Source: Sphingomonas faeni (lineage in GTDB: Bacteria; Pseudomonadota; Alphaproteobacteria; Sphingomonadales; Sphingomonadaceae). Taken from it: a stretch of DNA of 64,000 nucleotides. Positions 25,084 through 35,194 of the stretch are shown piece by piece. Position 1 is the first letter of the stretch, and every line of letters begins with the position of its first letter. The stretch lies in NCBI RefSeq assembly GCF_024273235.1, contig NZ_JANBVH010000011.1:1-64000 (forward strand), in the 5' to 3' direction. Both the position numbers and the translations under genes were made by a program. The notes under the pieces are model-generated. The model did no database searches. It worked only from the letters and a program-made list of their open reading frames with translations, and was not told where the DNA came from.

Positions 25084-28000
25084 GCCGTGGCCTCCGTCTG
25101 GCCGTCTTGATGGGGATGATGGCCGACGTCGCGCCCGTGCGCACCGCGATCCTCGGGCGGCACGCGCTTCGAGAAGCGATCGATGAGCACCGGCAGGACG
25201 AGCAGGATCAGCAGCGGCGCGAGCGTCATCCCGCCGACCACGACCAGCGCGAGCGGCTTTTGCACCTGGCTGCCGATTCCGCTCGACAGCGCAGCCGGCA
25301 GCAACCCGATCGCCGCGACGAGGCAGGTCATGACGACCGGCCTGAGACTATGGCGGACTGTAGTCGCGAGCGCATTCTCCCGCCGCGCGCCCTCGTCGAC
25401 CGCGTGGTTATAGGTCGTGACCACGAGGATCCCGTCCATCACCGCGATCCCGAACAGCGCGACGAAACCGATCGCCGACGAGATGCTGAACGCGGTGCCG
25501 GTCAGCGCCAGCGCAAGCACGCCGCCGATGATCGCCATCGGGATCGCCGAGAACGCCAGCAGGCTGTCGCGGATCGAGCCGAAATTCGCATACAGCAGCA
25601 GCAGGATCACCAGCAGGCTGATCGGCACCACGACCTCCAGTCGCGCGACCGCGTTGTTGAGGTTGTCGAGTTCGCCCGCCCATTCGAGGTGATAGCCAGA
25701 TGGCAGGTGGACGGTCCGCTCGATCCGCGCATGCGCCTCGTCGACCGCACCGCCGAGATCGCGGCCGCGGACCGAGAATTTGATCGGGATGTAGCGCTCC
25801 TGATGCTCGCGGTAGATGAACGACGCGCCCGAGGTGAGCTTCACGTCCGCGACCTCCGACAGCGGCACCTGGATCGTGCTGGCACCATCGGGGGACGGCG
25901 CGCCGATCGTGATCCGGCGGATCGCGTCGATCGTGTCGCGCTGTTCGGGTTTCAGGCGGACGACGATCGGAAAGTGGCGATCGGTGTCCTTCTCGTACAG
26001 GTCGACGTTCGACTTGCCGCCGATCGCCGCGGCGACGGTCGCGTTGATGTCATCCGGCGTCAGCCCGTAGCGCGAGGCGCGCGCGCGATCGACGTCGATC
26101 CGCACCGTCGGTTGGCCGAGCGACTGGAACACGCCGAGATCCTCGATCCCGCGGACCTTGGACATCTGCGCCTTGATCTGGTCGGCGTATTTCTCGAGCG
26201 TCGTCAGGTCGGGGCCGAACAGCTTGATCGAGTTCGCCCCCTTCACGCCCGAGGCGGCCTCCTCGACGTTATCCTCGATGATCTGCGAGAAAGAGAAGTC
26301 GACGCCGGGATATCTGGCCGACAGCCGCTTCGACAGCTCCTCGGTCAGCGTCTCCTTGGTGACGCCGCTCGGCCAGGTATCGAACGGCTTCAGCGGCACG
26401 AAATATTCGGCGTTGAAGAAGCCGGTCGAATCCGTGCCGTCATCGGGACGGCCATGCGCGGACAATACCGCCTGCACCTCGGGATACTGCATCAGGATCC
26501 GGCGGACGCCGTTGACCACCGGCTGCCCCGCCTCAAGGCTGACCGACGCCGGCAGCGTGGCGCGGATATACATGTTGCCCTCTTCGAGATGCGGCAGGAA
26601 CTCGATCCCGAGCGAGCGCACACCGACCACCGCGAGCAGCATCAGCAGCAGCGCGCCACCGATCGCGACGACCCGGTTGCCGAGCGCGAACGCCGCCGCC
26701 GGCTCGTAGACGCGGCGCAGCTTGCCGACGATCCACGTCTCCACTTCGGACAATTTGTCGGGCAGCAGCAGGGTCGCCAGCACCGGTGCGACCGTGAAGG
26801 TCGCGATCAGCCCGCCGGAGATCGCATAGGCATAGGTCTTCGCCATCGGCCCGAAGATATGCCCCTCGACGCCGGTCAGCGTGAACAGCGGCAGGAAGCT
26901 GGCGATGATGATCGCGGCGGCGAAGAAGATGCCGCGACTGACTTCCGAACTCGCGCCGAGCACCGCCGAGAAACGGCTGGCCAAAGTGTAGTGCCCCTTC
27001 CCGCTTTCGACGTGCGCGGACCGCTCGACCATATGGCGGAAGATGTTCTCGACCATGATCACGCAGGCATCGACCACGAGCCCGAAATCGAGCGCGCCGA
27101 CCGAGAGGAGATTGGCACTCTCGCCCTGCAACACCAGGATCAGGATCGCGAAGGCGAGCGCGAACGGGATCGTCGCCGAGACGATGATCGCGCTGCGCAG
27201 ATTGCCGAGGAAGATCCACTGGAGCGCGAAGATCAGCAGGATGCCGACCACCATGTTCTCCAGCACGGTGTGGATCGTCAGGTGGATCAGGTCGGAGCGA
27301 TCATAGACACGGTCGAGATGGACGCCCGGCGGCAGGATGCCCGACGCGTTGATGTCGGACACTTCCTTCTGCACCGCGAGGATCGTCGGCATCGACTGCG
27401 CGCCGCGCTGCATCAGAACGATGCCCTGGACGATGTCGTCCTGGTCGTTGTAGCCGGCGATGCCGAGGCGCGGTTCGTTGCCGATGCGGACATGCGCGAC
27501 GTCCTTCAGCAGCACCGGCTGGCCGCCGCCGGTGCCGACCAGCACGTTCTCGATCCCCGACACCGACTGGATCAGGCCGATGCCGCGGACGATCGCGGCC
27601 TGCGCGCCGAAGTTGATCGTCTGGCCGCCGACATTGCCGTCGCTCTTGCCGAGCGCCGCCAGTACCTGCGCGACCGTCACGTTGTGCGTGGCGAGCCGGT
27701 CGTTGTCGATGACCACGTCATAGGCGCGCAGCTTGCCGCCCCATCCGGTAACGTCGATCACACCCGGAATACGCTTGAACCGGCGCTGTAGGACCCAGTC
27801 CTGCAACGTCTTGAGGTCCATCACCGAATAGCCCTTGGGCGCGGTGATCTTGTAGCGGAAGATCTCGCCGACAGGGCTGGTCGGGGACAATGTGGGCTGT
27901 GCGCCTCCCTGGAGCGGGGGGAGCTGCGACAGGCGGTTGATGACCTGTTGCTTGGCCTGATCGTTGGTCAGGTCGTAGCTGAACTGGATCTTGATGTCCG

Positions 28001-28268
28001 ACAGCCCGAACAGCGAAATCGCGCGGATCGCGGTCAGATGTGGGATGCCCGCCATGCCGACCTCGATCGGGATGGTGACGTTGCGCTCCATCTCCTCGGC
28101 CGACAGGCCTTGCGTCTGAGTGATGATCTCGACCATCGGCGGGACCGGATCGGGATACGCCTCGATGTTGAGATTGTAGAAGCCGACGCCCCCCGCCACC
28201 AGCATGGCGACGAAGATGCCGACGATCAGCAGCCGCTGACGCAGCGCGAATTCGACGATGCGGTTCAT
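25080..28268 (-). CDS. RND efflux permease, heavy-metal (CusA/CzcA) type
   Basis: This inner-membrane proton-driven pump has 1062 residues, the usual family length. The HME signature in helix 4 reads DFGLVVDACVIMVEN and keeps the two Asp and one Glu needed for proton relay in CzcA-like pumps (with DA instead of the usual DG). The N-terminus YPDPVPPMVEIITQTQGLSAEEMERNVTIPIE matches the CusA/CzcA group. Helices 2-3 contain MVVGILLIFALQWIFLGNLRS. The metal is not predictable by eye. It is coupled by 4-bp overlaps to its adaptor and outer-membrane partners. Confidence 0.92.
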   Translation of the reverse strand: MNRIVEFALRQRLLIVGIFVAMLVAGGVGFYNLNIEAYPDPVPPMVEIITQTQGLSAEEMERNVTIPIEVGMAGIPHLTAIRAISLFGLSDIKIQFSYDLTNDQAKQQVINRLSQLPPLQGGAQPTLSPTSPVGEIFRYKITAPKGYSVMDLKTLQDWVLQRRFKRIPGVIDVTGWGGKLRAYDVVIDNDRLATHNVTVAQVLAALGKSDGNVGGQTINFGAQAAIVRGIGLIQSVSGIENVLVGTGGGQPVLLKDVAHVRIGNEPRLGIAGYNDQDDIVQGIVLMQRGAQSMPTILAVQKEVSDINASGILPPGVHLDRVYDRSDLIHLTIHTVLENMVVGILLIFALQWIFLGNLRSAIIVSATIPFALAFAILILVLQGESANLLSVGALDFGLVVDACVIMVENIFRHMVERSAHVESGKGHYTLASRFSAVLGASSEVSRGIFFAAAIIIASFLPLFTLTGVEGHIFGPMAKTYAYAISGGLIATFTVAPVLATLLLPDKLSEVETWIVGKLRRVYEPAAAFALGNRVVAIGGALLLMLLAVVGVRSLGIEFLPHLEEGNMYIRATLPASVSLEAGQPVVNGVRRILMQYPEVQAVLSAHGRPDDGTDSTGFFNAEYFVPLKPFDTWPSGVTKETLTEELSKRLSARYPGVDFSFSQIIEDNVEEAASGVKGANSIKLFGPDLTTLEKYADQIKAQMSKVRGIEDLGVFQSLGQPTVRIDVDRARASRYGLTPDDINATVAAAIGGKSNVDLYEKDTDRHFPIVVRLKPEQRDTIDAIRRITIGAPSPDGASTIQVPLSEVADVKLTSGASFIYREHQERYIPIKFSVRGRDLGGAVDEAHARIERTVHLPSGYHLEWAGELDNLNNAVARLEVVVPISLLVILLLLYANFGSIRDSLLAFSAIPMAIIGGVLALALTGTAFSISSAIGFVALFGIAVMDGILVVTTYNHAVDEGARRENALATTVRHSLRPVVMTCLVAAIGLLPAALSSGIGSQVQKPLALVVVGGMTLAPLLILLVLPVLIDRFSKRVPPEDRGAHGRDVGHHPHQDGQTEATA

Positions 28269-29527
28269 TCGCCGAGACCGGCTTCGTTGACGAACAGCGC
28301 GCCCGCGGTGACGATGCGCTCGCCCGACTTGAGTCCGGCGACGATCGCGACCTTGCCGTCCTGTTCCTCGCCGGCCGTGACGGTGCGCGCGACGAGCAGG
28401 CCGTCGGGCCGGACTACCCAGACGCGGGCATCGTCGCCTTCATGGATCACCGCTTCGGCGGGGACCAGCAACGCGTCGTCGCTGTGCGGGCGCTGGATCG
28501 AGAAGCTCGCGAACATCTGAGGCTTGAGCGCGCCGTCCGGATTGGCGATCGTCGCGCGCACCGGCAGGCGGTGGCTCTGCGGATCGAGCGCGGCGCCGAC
28601 CAGGTCGATCGTCGCATGGAAGCTGCGCCCCGGCAGCGCGGGGGTCGTCACGGTGACGCTGTCGCCGAGATGCACCGCGCTGGCATCGCCCTCGGCGAGT
28701 TGCGCGATCAGCCAGACGCGCGACGGATCGGTGATCGTCATCACCGGCTTGTCGCCGCCCTGCGACAGATACTGCCCCGCCGACACGTCGCGGCTGGCGA
28801 TCAGGCCGGAGATCGGCGCGTGCAGCGTCGTCACGTCATGGATGCCGGACACTTCGCCGACGCTCTCCAACCGCGCGATCTCGCCCTGCGACTTGCCGAG
28901 AATCGACAGCTTGTCGCGTGCCGCCCCCAGCGCCGCCTGCGCCGTACGCGCGGTCGCCTGCGCGGCGGCGAGATCGGTCTTGGCCTGCTGATAATCCTTC
29001 AGCGCGCCGCCCGCCGTCTCGTAGATCTGCCGCTGGCGATCCGCGGTACGCTCCGCGGTGGCGAGTTGCGCCTGCGCGTTCTGCGCCGCCGCCCGTGCCG
29101 CGAACAGCCCGCTACGCGCATCGACGAAATCGCTGGTCTTGATCAGCAACAGCGGCTGGCCTTGCGTCACATGCTGCCCGGCATCCGCGAGCACGCGCAC
29201 CACCTGCCCCGAATAGGGCATCAGCACCGGCGTGCTCCGGTCGCCGTCGACGGTGATCGCGCCGCTCGCCAGCGTCCGCGCATCGGACGCGCCATAGCCG
29301 ACGCGCATCGTCGTCAGCCCGGCCATCTGGTCCTTGGTCGGCCGGAACGTCCCGGCCGGCGCGACCGGTGCGGGCGCGGGCTCGTGATGCGTGAGCTTGC
29401 CGATCAGCGCGACGATCAGCACCAGCCCGACGATCACGGCGGCCGCGATTCCCAGCCAGCGCATCTGGGCGGATCGAGAGAGAGCGCGGGTCGGGGGGAG
29501 CGTTTCGGGTGTCGTGGATGCGTGCAT
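28265..29527 (-). CDS. RND membrane fusion protein (CusB/CzcB type)
   Basis: This periplasmic adaptor of 420 residues has an N-terminal anchor (WLGIAAAVIVGLVLIVALIG), HEPAPAPVAPAG, a barrel-sandwich half (MPYSGQVVRVLADAGQHV), a long Ala/Gln helical hairpin, LHAPISGLIASRDVSAGQYL and a C-terminal domain GLKSGERIVTAGALFVNEAG typical of metal-efflux adaptors. It is the first gene of a four-gene operon and diverges from an OmpR-type response regulator gene. Confidence 0.9.
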   Translation of the reverse strand: MHASTTPETLPPTRALSRSAQMRWLGIAAAVIVGLVLIVALIGKLTHHEPAPAPVAPAGTFRPTKDQMAGLTTMRVGYGASDARTLASGAITVDGDRSTPVLMPYSGQVVRVLADAGQHVTQGQPLLLIKTSDFVDARSGLFAARAAAQNAQAQLATAERTADRQRQIYETAGGALKDYQQAKTDLAAAQATARTAQAALGAARDKLSILGKSQGEIARLESVGEVSGIHDVTTLHAPISGLIASRDVSAGQYLSQGGDKPVMTITDPSRVWLIAQLAEGDASAVHLGDSVTVTTPALPGRSFHATIDLVGAALDPQSHRLPVRATIANPDGALKPQMFASFSIQRPHSDDALLVPAEAVIHEGDDARVWVVRPDGLLVARTVTAGEEQDGKVAIVAGLKSGERIVTAGALFVNEAGLGE

Positions 29528-29571
29528 AATCAGCCCCTTGGGGATTAGACTGGAGCCGGTAGCGTCGCTGG

Positions 29572-29588
29572 CTTACAGCGCGCTTACG
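29572..29588. promoter_or_regulatory. Candidate response-regulator box (direct repeat)
   Basis: GCTTACAGCGC and GCTTACGGATG form direct repeats 11 bp apart in the 95-bp gap between the efflux operon and its divergent regulator. OmpR-family proteins bind direct repeats at one helical turn. The link to the adjacent regulator is inferred from position. Confidence 0.5.
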
Positions 29589-29622
29589 GATGCTGCACCG
29601 CACCCAAACGAGGCGAAGATCG

Positions 29623-30297
29623 ATGCGGGTATTGCTGATCGAGGACGACCGCGATCTCGCCCAGGCGCTGACCGCAGCGCTGTCCCCGCGCGGCTTCGCG
29701 GTCGATCTCGCGCGCAGCGGCGACGAAGCGGACGCCTATCTCCAGCACGGCGACTATGCCGCGATCCTGCTCGATCTGGGGCTGCCGGACGAGGACGGGC
29801 TTTCGCTGCTGCACCGGTTGCGTGGGCGCGGCGACACCCGCCCGGTGCTGATCCTCACCGCCCGCGGCGCGATCGACGCGCGCATCCGCGGGCTGAACGA
29901 AGGCGCCGACGATTATCTGGTGAAGCCGTTCGACGTCGACGAACTCCACGCCCGCCTGCTCGCGGTGCTGCGACGCCAGGGGGGCTATATCGGCCGGTCG
30001 CTGACGTGCGGCCGCCTGAGCTTCGATCTCGAAACGCGGCTGGTGCGGGTCGAGGACGCGGCGATCGCGTTGTCGGTGCGCGAAACCGAGCTGCTCGAAC
30101 TGCTGTTGCGGCGCGCGGGCAACGTCGTGCCCAAGCGGATCGCGGAGGATCATCTGTTCGGGCTGGGCGGCGACCTCGGCTCGAACGCGGTCGAGGTCTA
30201 TGTCCACCGCCTGCGGAAGAAACTCGACGATGCGGATAGCGGCGCGCGGATCGAGACGGTGCGCGGCGTCGGCTACATGATCGTGTGCAAGCCGTGA
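29623..30297 (+). CDS. OmpR-family response regulator (CusR/QseB-like)
   Basis: This regulator of 224 residues has a receiver (VLLIEDDRDLAQAL, phosphoacceptor AILLDLGLPDEDG, ILTARG, VKPFDVDELHARL) and a winged-helix output domain (ETELLELLLRRAGNVVPKR, NAVEVYVHRLRKKLD, TVRGVGYMI). ATG 29623 has an aggcga-like ribosome site and gives a canonical N-terminus. The frame opens earlier at 29590. It is divergent from the metal-type RND operon, which it probably controls, and its stop overlaps the kinase start. Confidence 0.93.
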   Translation: MRVLLIEDDRDLAQALTAALSPRGFAVDLARSGDEADAYLQHGDYAAILLDLGLPDEDGLSLLHRLRGRGDTRPVLILTARGAIDARIRGLNEGADDYLVKPFDVDELHARLLAVLRRQGGYIGRSLTCGRLSFDLETRLVRVEDAAIALSVRETELLELLLRRAGNVVPKRIAEDHLFGLGGDLGSNAVEVYVHRLRKKLDDADSGARIETVRGVGYMIVCKP

Positions 30298-31622
30298 GGC
30301 CCAGGCTGCCCCGGTCCCTGCTGCCCCGGTCCCTGCTGGGCCAGTTCGTCGCGCTCCATATTGTCACCGCATTGGTCGCGACGATCGCGCTGTCGCTCGG
30401 CGTCGCTGCGCTGCTGCATAGCACCGCCGATCATTACCAGCGGCGGCTGCTCCGCCAGCAGGCGGCGATCGTCGCGAGCGCCCTGCCCTCGTATGCCGCG
30501 CTCCGCAGCGACGCGCTGACCGATGGCATGGCGATCGCGGTCATCGACCGGAACCGCGTGGTCCTGTTGGCAAAAGGGCCTGCCCGACCGCACGTCATCG
30601 CCGCGGCACCGCTGGATCGCGGCGCGCATTTCTTCCGCCGCGGGGTCGTCGAGGCGTACAGCCTGCCGACGCGAGGCGGGCGCTGGATCGTCGCATCGCA
30701 GGACAGCGCCGCGCCCGAAGTGGTCACCGACGACATCGTCAGCGCCTTCCTGAAACGGTTCGCGCTGCTCGTCCTGCCGATCGCCGCGCTGGTGCCGCTG
30801 ATCGGCGCGCTGCTCACCCGGCGCCTCACCCGGCGGATGCAGGCAGTGTCGGCAACTGCGGCCGCGATCGGCCCGCGCACGCTCGACACGCGGTTGCCGC
30901 GCGGCACGCTGCCGTCCGAGGTCGAGCCGCTCGCCGCCGCCACCAACGAAGCGCTCGACCGGCTCGAGGACGGCTTCCGCACGCAGGCCGCGTTCGCCGC
31001 GGACATCGCGCACGAACTGCGCACGCCGCTCGCGGTGATCCGCCTGCGCGCGGATGCGGTCGACGATGCGGCGGTGAAGACGGCGCTGCTCGCCTCCGTC
31101 GACCGCGCCGCCCGCGTGGTGACGCAACTGCTCGCACTCGCCGATCTCGAACGGCCGGTCGAGGAGGACGGCGAACCACTCGACCTCCTCGCATTGGCCG
31201 AAACCGTGATCGCCGGTCGCGCGCCGGGAATCATCGCAGGCGGACGAACGATCGCACTCGAAGACCAGTCGTCGGACATCCGCGGCACCGGCTATCCGGG
31301 CGCCATCGTCCTCGCGCTGGAGAACCTCGTCGACAACGCCGTGCGTCACACCCCGCCCGGCACCGCGATCGTCGTCCAGATCGGGCCGGGTCCCTGCCTC
31401 GCCGTCACCGACGACGGCGACGGCGTCGCGCCCGACCAGCTTGCACGGCTGAAGGACCGCTTCTGGCGCGCCGACGGCTCCCGCTCCGAAGGTTCGGGAA
31501 TCGGCCTGTCGATCGTCGACCGGGTCGCCCGCGCGCATCACGGCGTCCTCGACGTCGCGACCGGCCCCGGCGGCAAGGGACTGCGATTTCAGATGAGCCT
31601 GGGTCACCCCGCCCCGCTTTGA
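30294..31622 (+). CDS. Sensor histidine kinase paired with the OmpR-type regulator
   Basis: This inner-membrane kinase of about 442 residues has helix 1 (LGQFVALHIVTALVATIALSLG) and a periplasmic sensor of roughly 130 residues. Helix 2 (FALLVLPIAALVPLIGALL) and a HAMP-like linker follow, then the H-box AADIAHELRTPLAVI, N-box ENLVDNAVRHT, G1 VTDDGDGV and G2 GSGIGLSIV. GTG at 30294 overlaps the regulator stop (GTGA). GTG at 30285 is also possible. Two perfect 15-bp tandem repeats (30306-30335) encode PRSLLPRSLL just before helix 1. Confidence 0.92.
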   Translation: MRPRLPRSLLPRSLLGQFVALHIVTALVATIALSLGVAALLHSTADHYQRRLLRQQAAIVASALPSYAALRSDALTDGMAIAVIDRNRVVLLAKGPARPHVIAAAPLDRGAHFFRRGVVEAYSLPTRGGRWIVASQDSAAPEVVTDDIVSAFLKRFALLVLPIAALVPLIGALLTRRLTRRMQAVSATAAAIGPRTLDTRLPRGTLPSEVEPLAAATNEALDRLEDGFRTQAAFAADIAHELRTPLAVIRLRADAVDDAAVKTALLASVDRAARVVTQLLALADLERPVEEDGEPLDLLALAETVIAGRAPGIIAGGRTIALEDQSSDIRGTGYPGAIVLALENLVDNAVRHTPPGTAIVVQIGPGPCLAVTDDGDGVAPDQLARLKDRFWRADGSRSEGSGIGLSIVDRVARAHHGVLDVATGPGGKGLRFQMSLGHPAPL

Positions 31623-31627
31623 AGGTG

Positions 31628-32515
31628 CTAGTGCGCCGCGCGGTCCCGGCGGAACCAGCGTGGCGAATGCCCCGAATGGCGCGTGAAGAAGCGCGTGAAA
31701 TAGGCCGGATCGCCGAACCCGAGCGCATAGCCGATCTCGGCGACCGACAGGTTCGAATACAGCAACAACCGGCGCGCCTCCAGCATCGCACGTTGATCGA
31801 GCATGGCCGCGGGTGACGATGCGGCGATCGTCGCGCAGGCCGCCCGCAGCCGGCTCTCGCTGGTGCCGAGCGCCGCGGCATGCTCGGCAACGCCCTCGCG
31901 CAGGCGATAGCGTTCGTCGAGCCGCGCCCGGTACCGCGCGACCAGCCGGGCGGCGGTGCCGGGGATCGCGATCCGGTCGCCGTCCTCGGGATCGATCCGC
32001 CGCAGCGCCCAGACCAGCAGCGTCAGCAGCGCCGCGTCGACCGCCGCGGCGTGGCCCGGCACCGACCAGCCCAGTTCGCGCATCAGCACGGCGACCGCGG
32101 CGGCGATCGGCGGCAGGTCCGCCTCGCCGGGGGTGAGGACGCGCGGCCGATCGAACACCGTGCCGATCTCCGGATATCGTCGCCCGAGCGCATGGAAATA
32201 GGATTGCGCCAGCGTCAGCACCGACCCCGCGGAATCGCTGTGCCAGGCAAAGCCGTGGACGACGCCCGCCGGCACGATCAGCACCGCCGGCGCATCGAAG
32301 TGCAGCACGCGATCCTCGACGCGCATCGTCCCGCCGCCGGTCGTCACCACGAAGATCTGGACCAGCTCGGCATGCGCGTGCGGGGCGATCGTCCACTCGC
32401 TGGGACGCGAGCGATCATCGAGATGCTCGGCATGGACGAAGCCATCGGCGACCGCGCGATGCGGCTCGCCGTACAGATAGAAACGCGGGACCGGATCGTT
32501 CGCCATGTATCGCAT
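31628..32515 (-). CDS. pobR: AraC-family regulator, PobR-like
   Basis: This activator of about 295 residues has an N-terminal cupin-like sensor (APHAHAELVQIFVVTTGGG, VLIVPAGVVHGF) and two helix-turn-helix motifs at the C-terminus (VAEHAAALGTSESRLRAACA, then LSVAEIGYALGFGDPAYFTRFF). ATG 32515 or 32506 is likelier than the extended frame to 32641, which would cover the divergent promoter. It diverges from pobA by 116 bp. AraC-type PobR proteins are known to activate pobA with 4-hydroxybenzoate, and no other aromatic regulator is in the operon. It is convergent with the sensor kinase gene. Confidence 0.85.
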   Translation of the reverse strand: MRYMANDPVPRFYLYGEPHRAVADGFVHAEHLDDRSRPSEWTIAPHAHAELVQIFVVTTGGGTMRVEDRVLHFDAPAVLIVPAGVVHGFAWHSDSAGSVLTLAQSYFHALGRRYPEIGTVFDRPRVLTPGEADLPPIAAAVAVLMRELGWSVPGHAAAVDAALLTLLVWALRRIDPEDGDRIAIPGTAARLVARYRARLDERYRLREGVAEHAAALGTSESRLRAACATIAASSPAAMLDQRAMLEARRLLLYSNLSVAEIGYALGFGDPAYFTRFFTRHSGHSPRWFRRDRAAH

Positions 32516-32631
32516 ACTGTCACGATGCAGGCGGATCGTCCAACTTTCCGCGCAGCTTTGCCATGGGCGAGGCCGGCGTCCGCGCGCAACATCAGGACCA
32601 GGCGGATACCGTCGGTGGAGAGGAGCAGGGC

Positions 32632-33813
32632 ATGCGGACACAGGTCGCGATCATCGGCGCCGGACCGGCGGGGATGTTCCTCGCCCATCTCCTGCATCAG
32701 CAAGGCATAGCAGCCGTCGTGATCGAACGGCGCGACCGCGCCTATGTCGAGGGTCGCGTCCGCGCAGGCGTGCTGGAACAGGTCACCGTCGACCTCATGC
32801 GGAAACTCGGCCTGGCCGACCGGCTTGAGCGCGAGGGGCTGGTGCATGGCGGCACCAACCTGTCGCTCGACGGCGCGCTGTTCCGGATCGACATGGCGGC
32901 GCTCACCGGTGGCTCCACCGTCACCGTCTATGGCCAGCAGGAAGTCATGCGCGACCTGTTCGATGCCGCCGAGACCCGCGACCTGTCGATCCTGTGGAAC
33001 GTCGACGACGTCCAGCTGCACGATCTGGATGGCGACCGGCCATCGGTCAGCTGGACCGAACGCGGCGTCGCGCGGCGGCTCGACTGCGAAATCGTGGTCG
33101 GCTGCGACGGCTTTCACGGCGTCTGCCGCGCGAGCATCCCGGCCGACGTGTTGCAGACGTTCGAGCGGGTCTATCCGTTCGGCTGGCTCGGTATCCTCGC
33201 CGACGTGCCGCCGGTCGACCACGAACTCATCTATGCCAACCACGCGAACGGCTTCGCGCTGGCGTCGATGCGGTCGCCGACGCGCAGCCGCTATTACATC
33301 CAGTGCGCGCTAGACGACGATGTCGGCGCGTGGTCCGACGACCGTTTCTGGGACGAATTGTGCGTGCGGCTGGGGCCGACGCTCGGCGAGCGCGTGACTC
33401 GCGGCGCCTCGTTCGAGAAGACGATCGCGCCACTGCGCTCGTTCGTCGCCGAACCGATGCGCTGGGGTCGGCTGTTCCTCGCGGGCGACGCGGCGCATAT
33501 CGTGCCGCCGACCGGGGCCAAGGGCATGAACCTCGCGGTGTCGGACGTGACGATGCTGGGCGAGGCACTGGCCGAATTCTTCATCGAACGATCGGCGGCC
33601 GGGATCGACGGCTATTCCGCCCGCGCCCTGGCGCGGGTGTGGAAAGCGGAGCGGTTCTCGTGGTGGTTCACCTCGATCACGCACCGGTTCCCGGACATGG
33701 ACGGCTTTTCGCGGCGACTGCAGATGGCCGAGCTGGACTATATCCGTACCTCGCCCACGGCGCAGAAGACCCTCGCCGAGAATTACGTCGGACTTCCCCT
33801 GGAGGCAGCATGA
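32632..33813 (+). CDS. pobA: 4-hydroxybenzoate 3-monooxygenase
   Basis: This FAD- and NAD(P)H-dependent cytoplasmic enzyme converts 4-hydroxybenzoate to protocatechuate. It has 393 residues, matching the known family length. Motifs: dinucleotide fold IGAGPAGMFLAHLL, the bifunctional FAD/NAD(P)H motif VGCDGFHGVCRASIP and the ribityl-binding LAGDAAHIVPPTGAKGMN. ATG 32632 follows gaggag; an in-frame ATG at 32563 is rejected. It heads the pca operon and its TGA overlaps the next ATG. Confidence 0.96.
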   Translation: MRTQVAIIGAGPAGMFLAHLLHQQGIAAVVIERRDRAYVEGRVRAGVLEQVTVDLMRKLGLADRLEREGLVHGGTNLSLDGALFRIDMAALTGGSTVTVYGQQEVMRDLFDAAETRDLSILWNVDDVQLHDLDGDRPSVSWTERGVARRLDCEIVVGCDGFHGVCRASIPADVLQTFERVYPFGWLGILADVPPVDHELIYANHANGFALASMRSPTRSRYYIQCALDDDVGAWSDDRFWDELCVRLGPTLGERVTRGASFEKTIAPLRSFVAEPMRWGRLFLAGDAAHIVPPTGAKGMNLAVSDVTMLGEALAEFFIERSAAGIDGYSARALARVWKAERFSWWFTSITHRFPDMDGFSRRLQMAELDYIRTSPTAQKTLAENYVGLPLEAA

Positions 33814-34520
33814 GCAGGAAAAACTACGACAGCCCGGCAGCAGCGCTCGACGGCCTGTTGTTCGACGGGATGACGATCATGTCGGGCGGGTTCGGGCTGT
33901 CGGGCAATCCCGAAAGCCTGATCCCCGAGATCCGCGCCTCGGGCGTCAAGGATCTGACGGTCGTGTCGAACAATGCGGGCGCCGACGGCTTCGGCCTGTG
34001 GATGCTGTTGCAAAGCCGCCAGATATCGCGGATGATCAGCTCGTATGTCGGCGACAACGCGCTGTTCGAGCAGCAATATCTGAGCGGTGACCTCGCGCTA
34101 GAGCTGAACCCCCAGGGGACGCTCGCCGAACGCATCCGCGCTGGTGGCGCCGGCATCCCCGCCTTCTACACGAAGACCGGGGTCGGCACCGTCGTCGCGG
34201 AGGGCAAGCCGGTCGAGACGTTCGACGGCGAGGCGTATGTCCGCGAGACCTGGCTGCGCGCCGACCTGGCGATCATCAAGGCGTGGCGCGCCGATCCGGC
34301 AGGGAACCTGATGTTCCGCAAGACCGCGCGCAACTTCAATCCCGTCATGGCGACCGCGGCGAAGGTCACCGTCGTCGAGGTCGAGGAAATGGTCGAGGCC
34401 GGCACGTTCGATCCCGACTGCATCCATACGCCGGGCATCTATGTCGACCGCATCGTCCTCAGCACGATCAACGAGAAGCGGATCGAGAAACTGACCGTCC
34501 GCCCCAGGGAGACCGCATGA
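33810..34520 (+). CDS. pcaI: 3-oxoadipate CoA-transferase, subunit A
   Basis: The alpha subunit (236 residues) transfers CoA from succinyl-CoA to 3-oxoadipate. Features are the CoA-transferase I start [54 protein letters not shown] and [13 protein letters not shown] overlap with pobA upstream and with pcaJ downstream shows translational coupling. Confidence 0.95.
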   Translation: MSRKNYDSPAAALDGLLFDGMTIMSGGFGLSGNPESLIPEIRASGVKDLTVVSNNAGADGFGLWMLLQSRQISRMISSYVGDNALFEQQYLSGDLALELNPQGTLAERIRAGGAGIPAFYTKTGVGTVVAEGKPVETFDGEAYVRETWLRADLAIIKAWRADPAGNLMFRKTARNFNPVMATAAKVTVVEVEEMVEAGTFDPDCIHTPGIYVDRIVLSTINEKRIEKLTVRPRETA

Positions 34521-35194
34521 TGGCCGAGCAGACCCGTGGCTGGAGCCGCGAACAGATGGCCGCCCGCGCGGCGCGCGAACTGCGCGACGGCTATTACGTC
34601 AATCTGGGCATCGGCATCCCGACGCTGGTCGCGAACTATATTCCGGACGGCATCGACGTGACGCTGCAATCGGAGAACGGGATGCTCGGCATGGGGCCGT
34701 TTCCCTATGAGGGCGAAGCGGATCCCGACCTGATCAATGCCGGCAAGCAGACCATCACCGCGCTGCCGACATCGTCGTTCTTTTCGAGCGCGGACAGCTT
34801 CGCGATGATCCGTGGCGGGCATATCGACCTGACCGTACTCGGCGCGATGGAGGTCGCGGCGAATGGCGACATCGCCAACTGGACGATCCCCGGCAAGATG
34901 ATCAAGGGCATGGGCGGCGCGATGGACCTCGTCGCGGGCGTGAAGCGCGTGGTCGTGGTGATGGATCACGCCAACAAGCACGGCGAACCCAAGATCCTGG
35001 AAGCGTGTACGTTGCCGCTGACCGGCCAGGGCGTGGTCGACCTGATCGTCACGGACCTGTGCGTGATGGTCGTCGACACGGCGCACGGCGGGCTGACGCT
35101 GATCGAACTCGCGCCCGGCATCTCGCTCGACGACGTGCGGGCGAAGACCGGCGCGGCGTTCGCCGTGGCACTCGAGGCGGAGGCGGCGGCATGA
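34517..35194 (+). CDS. pcaJ: 3-oxoadipate CoA-transferase, subunit B
   Basis: The beta subunit (225 residues) carries the catalytic Glu in [14 protein letters not shown], after [17 protein letters not shown]. It works with PcaI on 3-oxoadipate. Two adjacent ATG codons occur at the start (34517 and 34520), the first overlapping the pcaI stop. The stop overlaps the pcaH start. Confidence 0.95.
   Translation: MMAEQTRGWSREQMAARAARELRDGYYVNLGIGIPTLVANYIPDGIDVTLQSENGMLGMGPFPYEGEADPDLINAGKQTITALPTSSFFSSADSFAMIRGGHIDLTVLGAMEVAANGDIANWTIPGKMIKGMGGAMDLVAGVKRVVVVMDHANKHGEPKILEACTLPLTGQGVVDLIVTDLCVMVVDTAHGGLTLIELAPGISLDDVRAKTGAAFAVALEAEAAA

Noticed and set aside
25107..27791. Plus-strand frame of 894 codons opposite the RND permease
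   Set aside because: Product is an Arg/Asp-rich shadow with no recognisable fold; the RND frame is certain.
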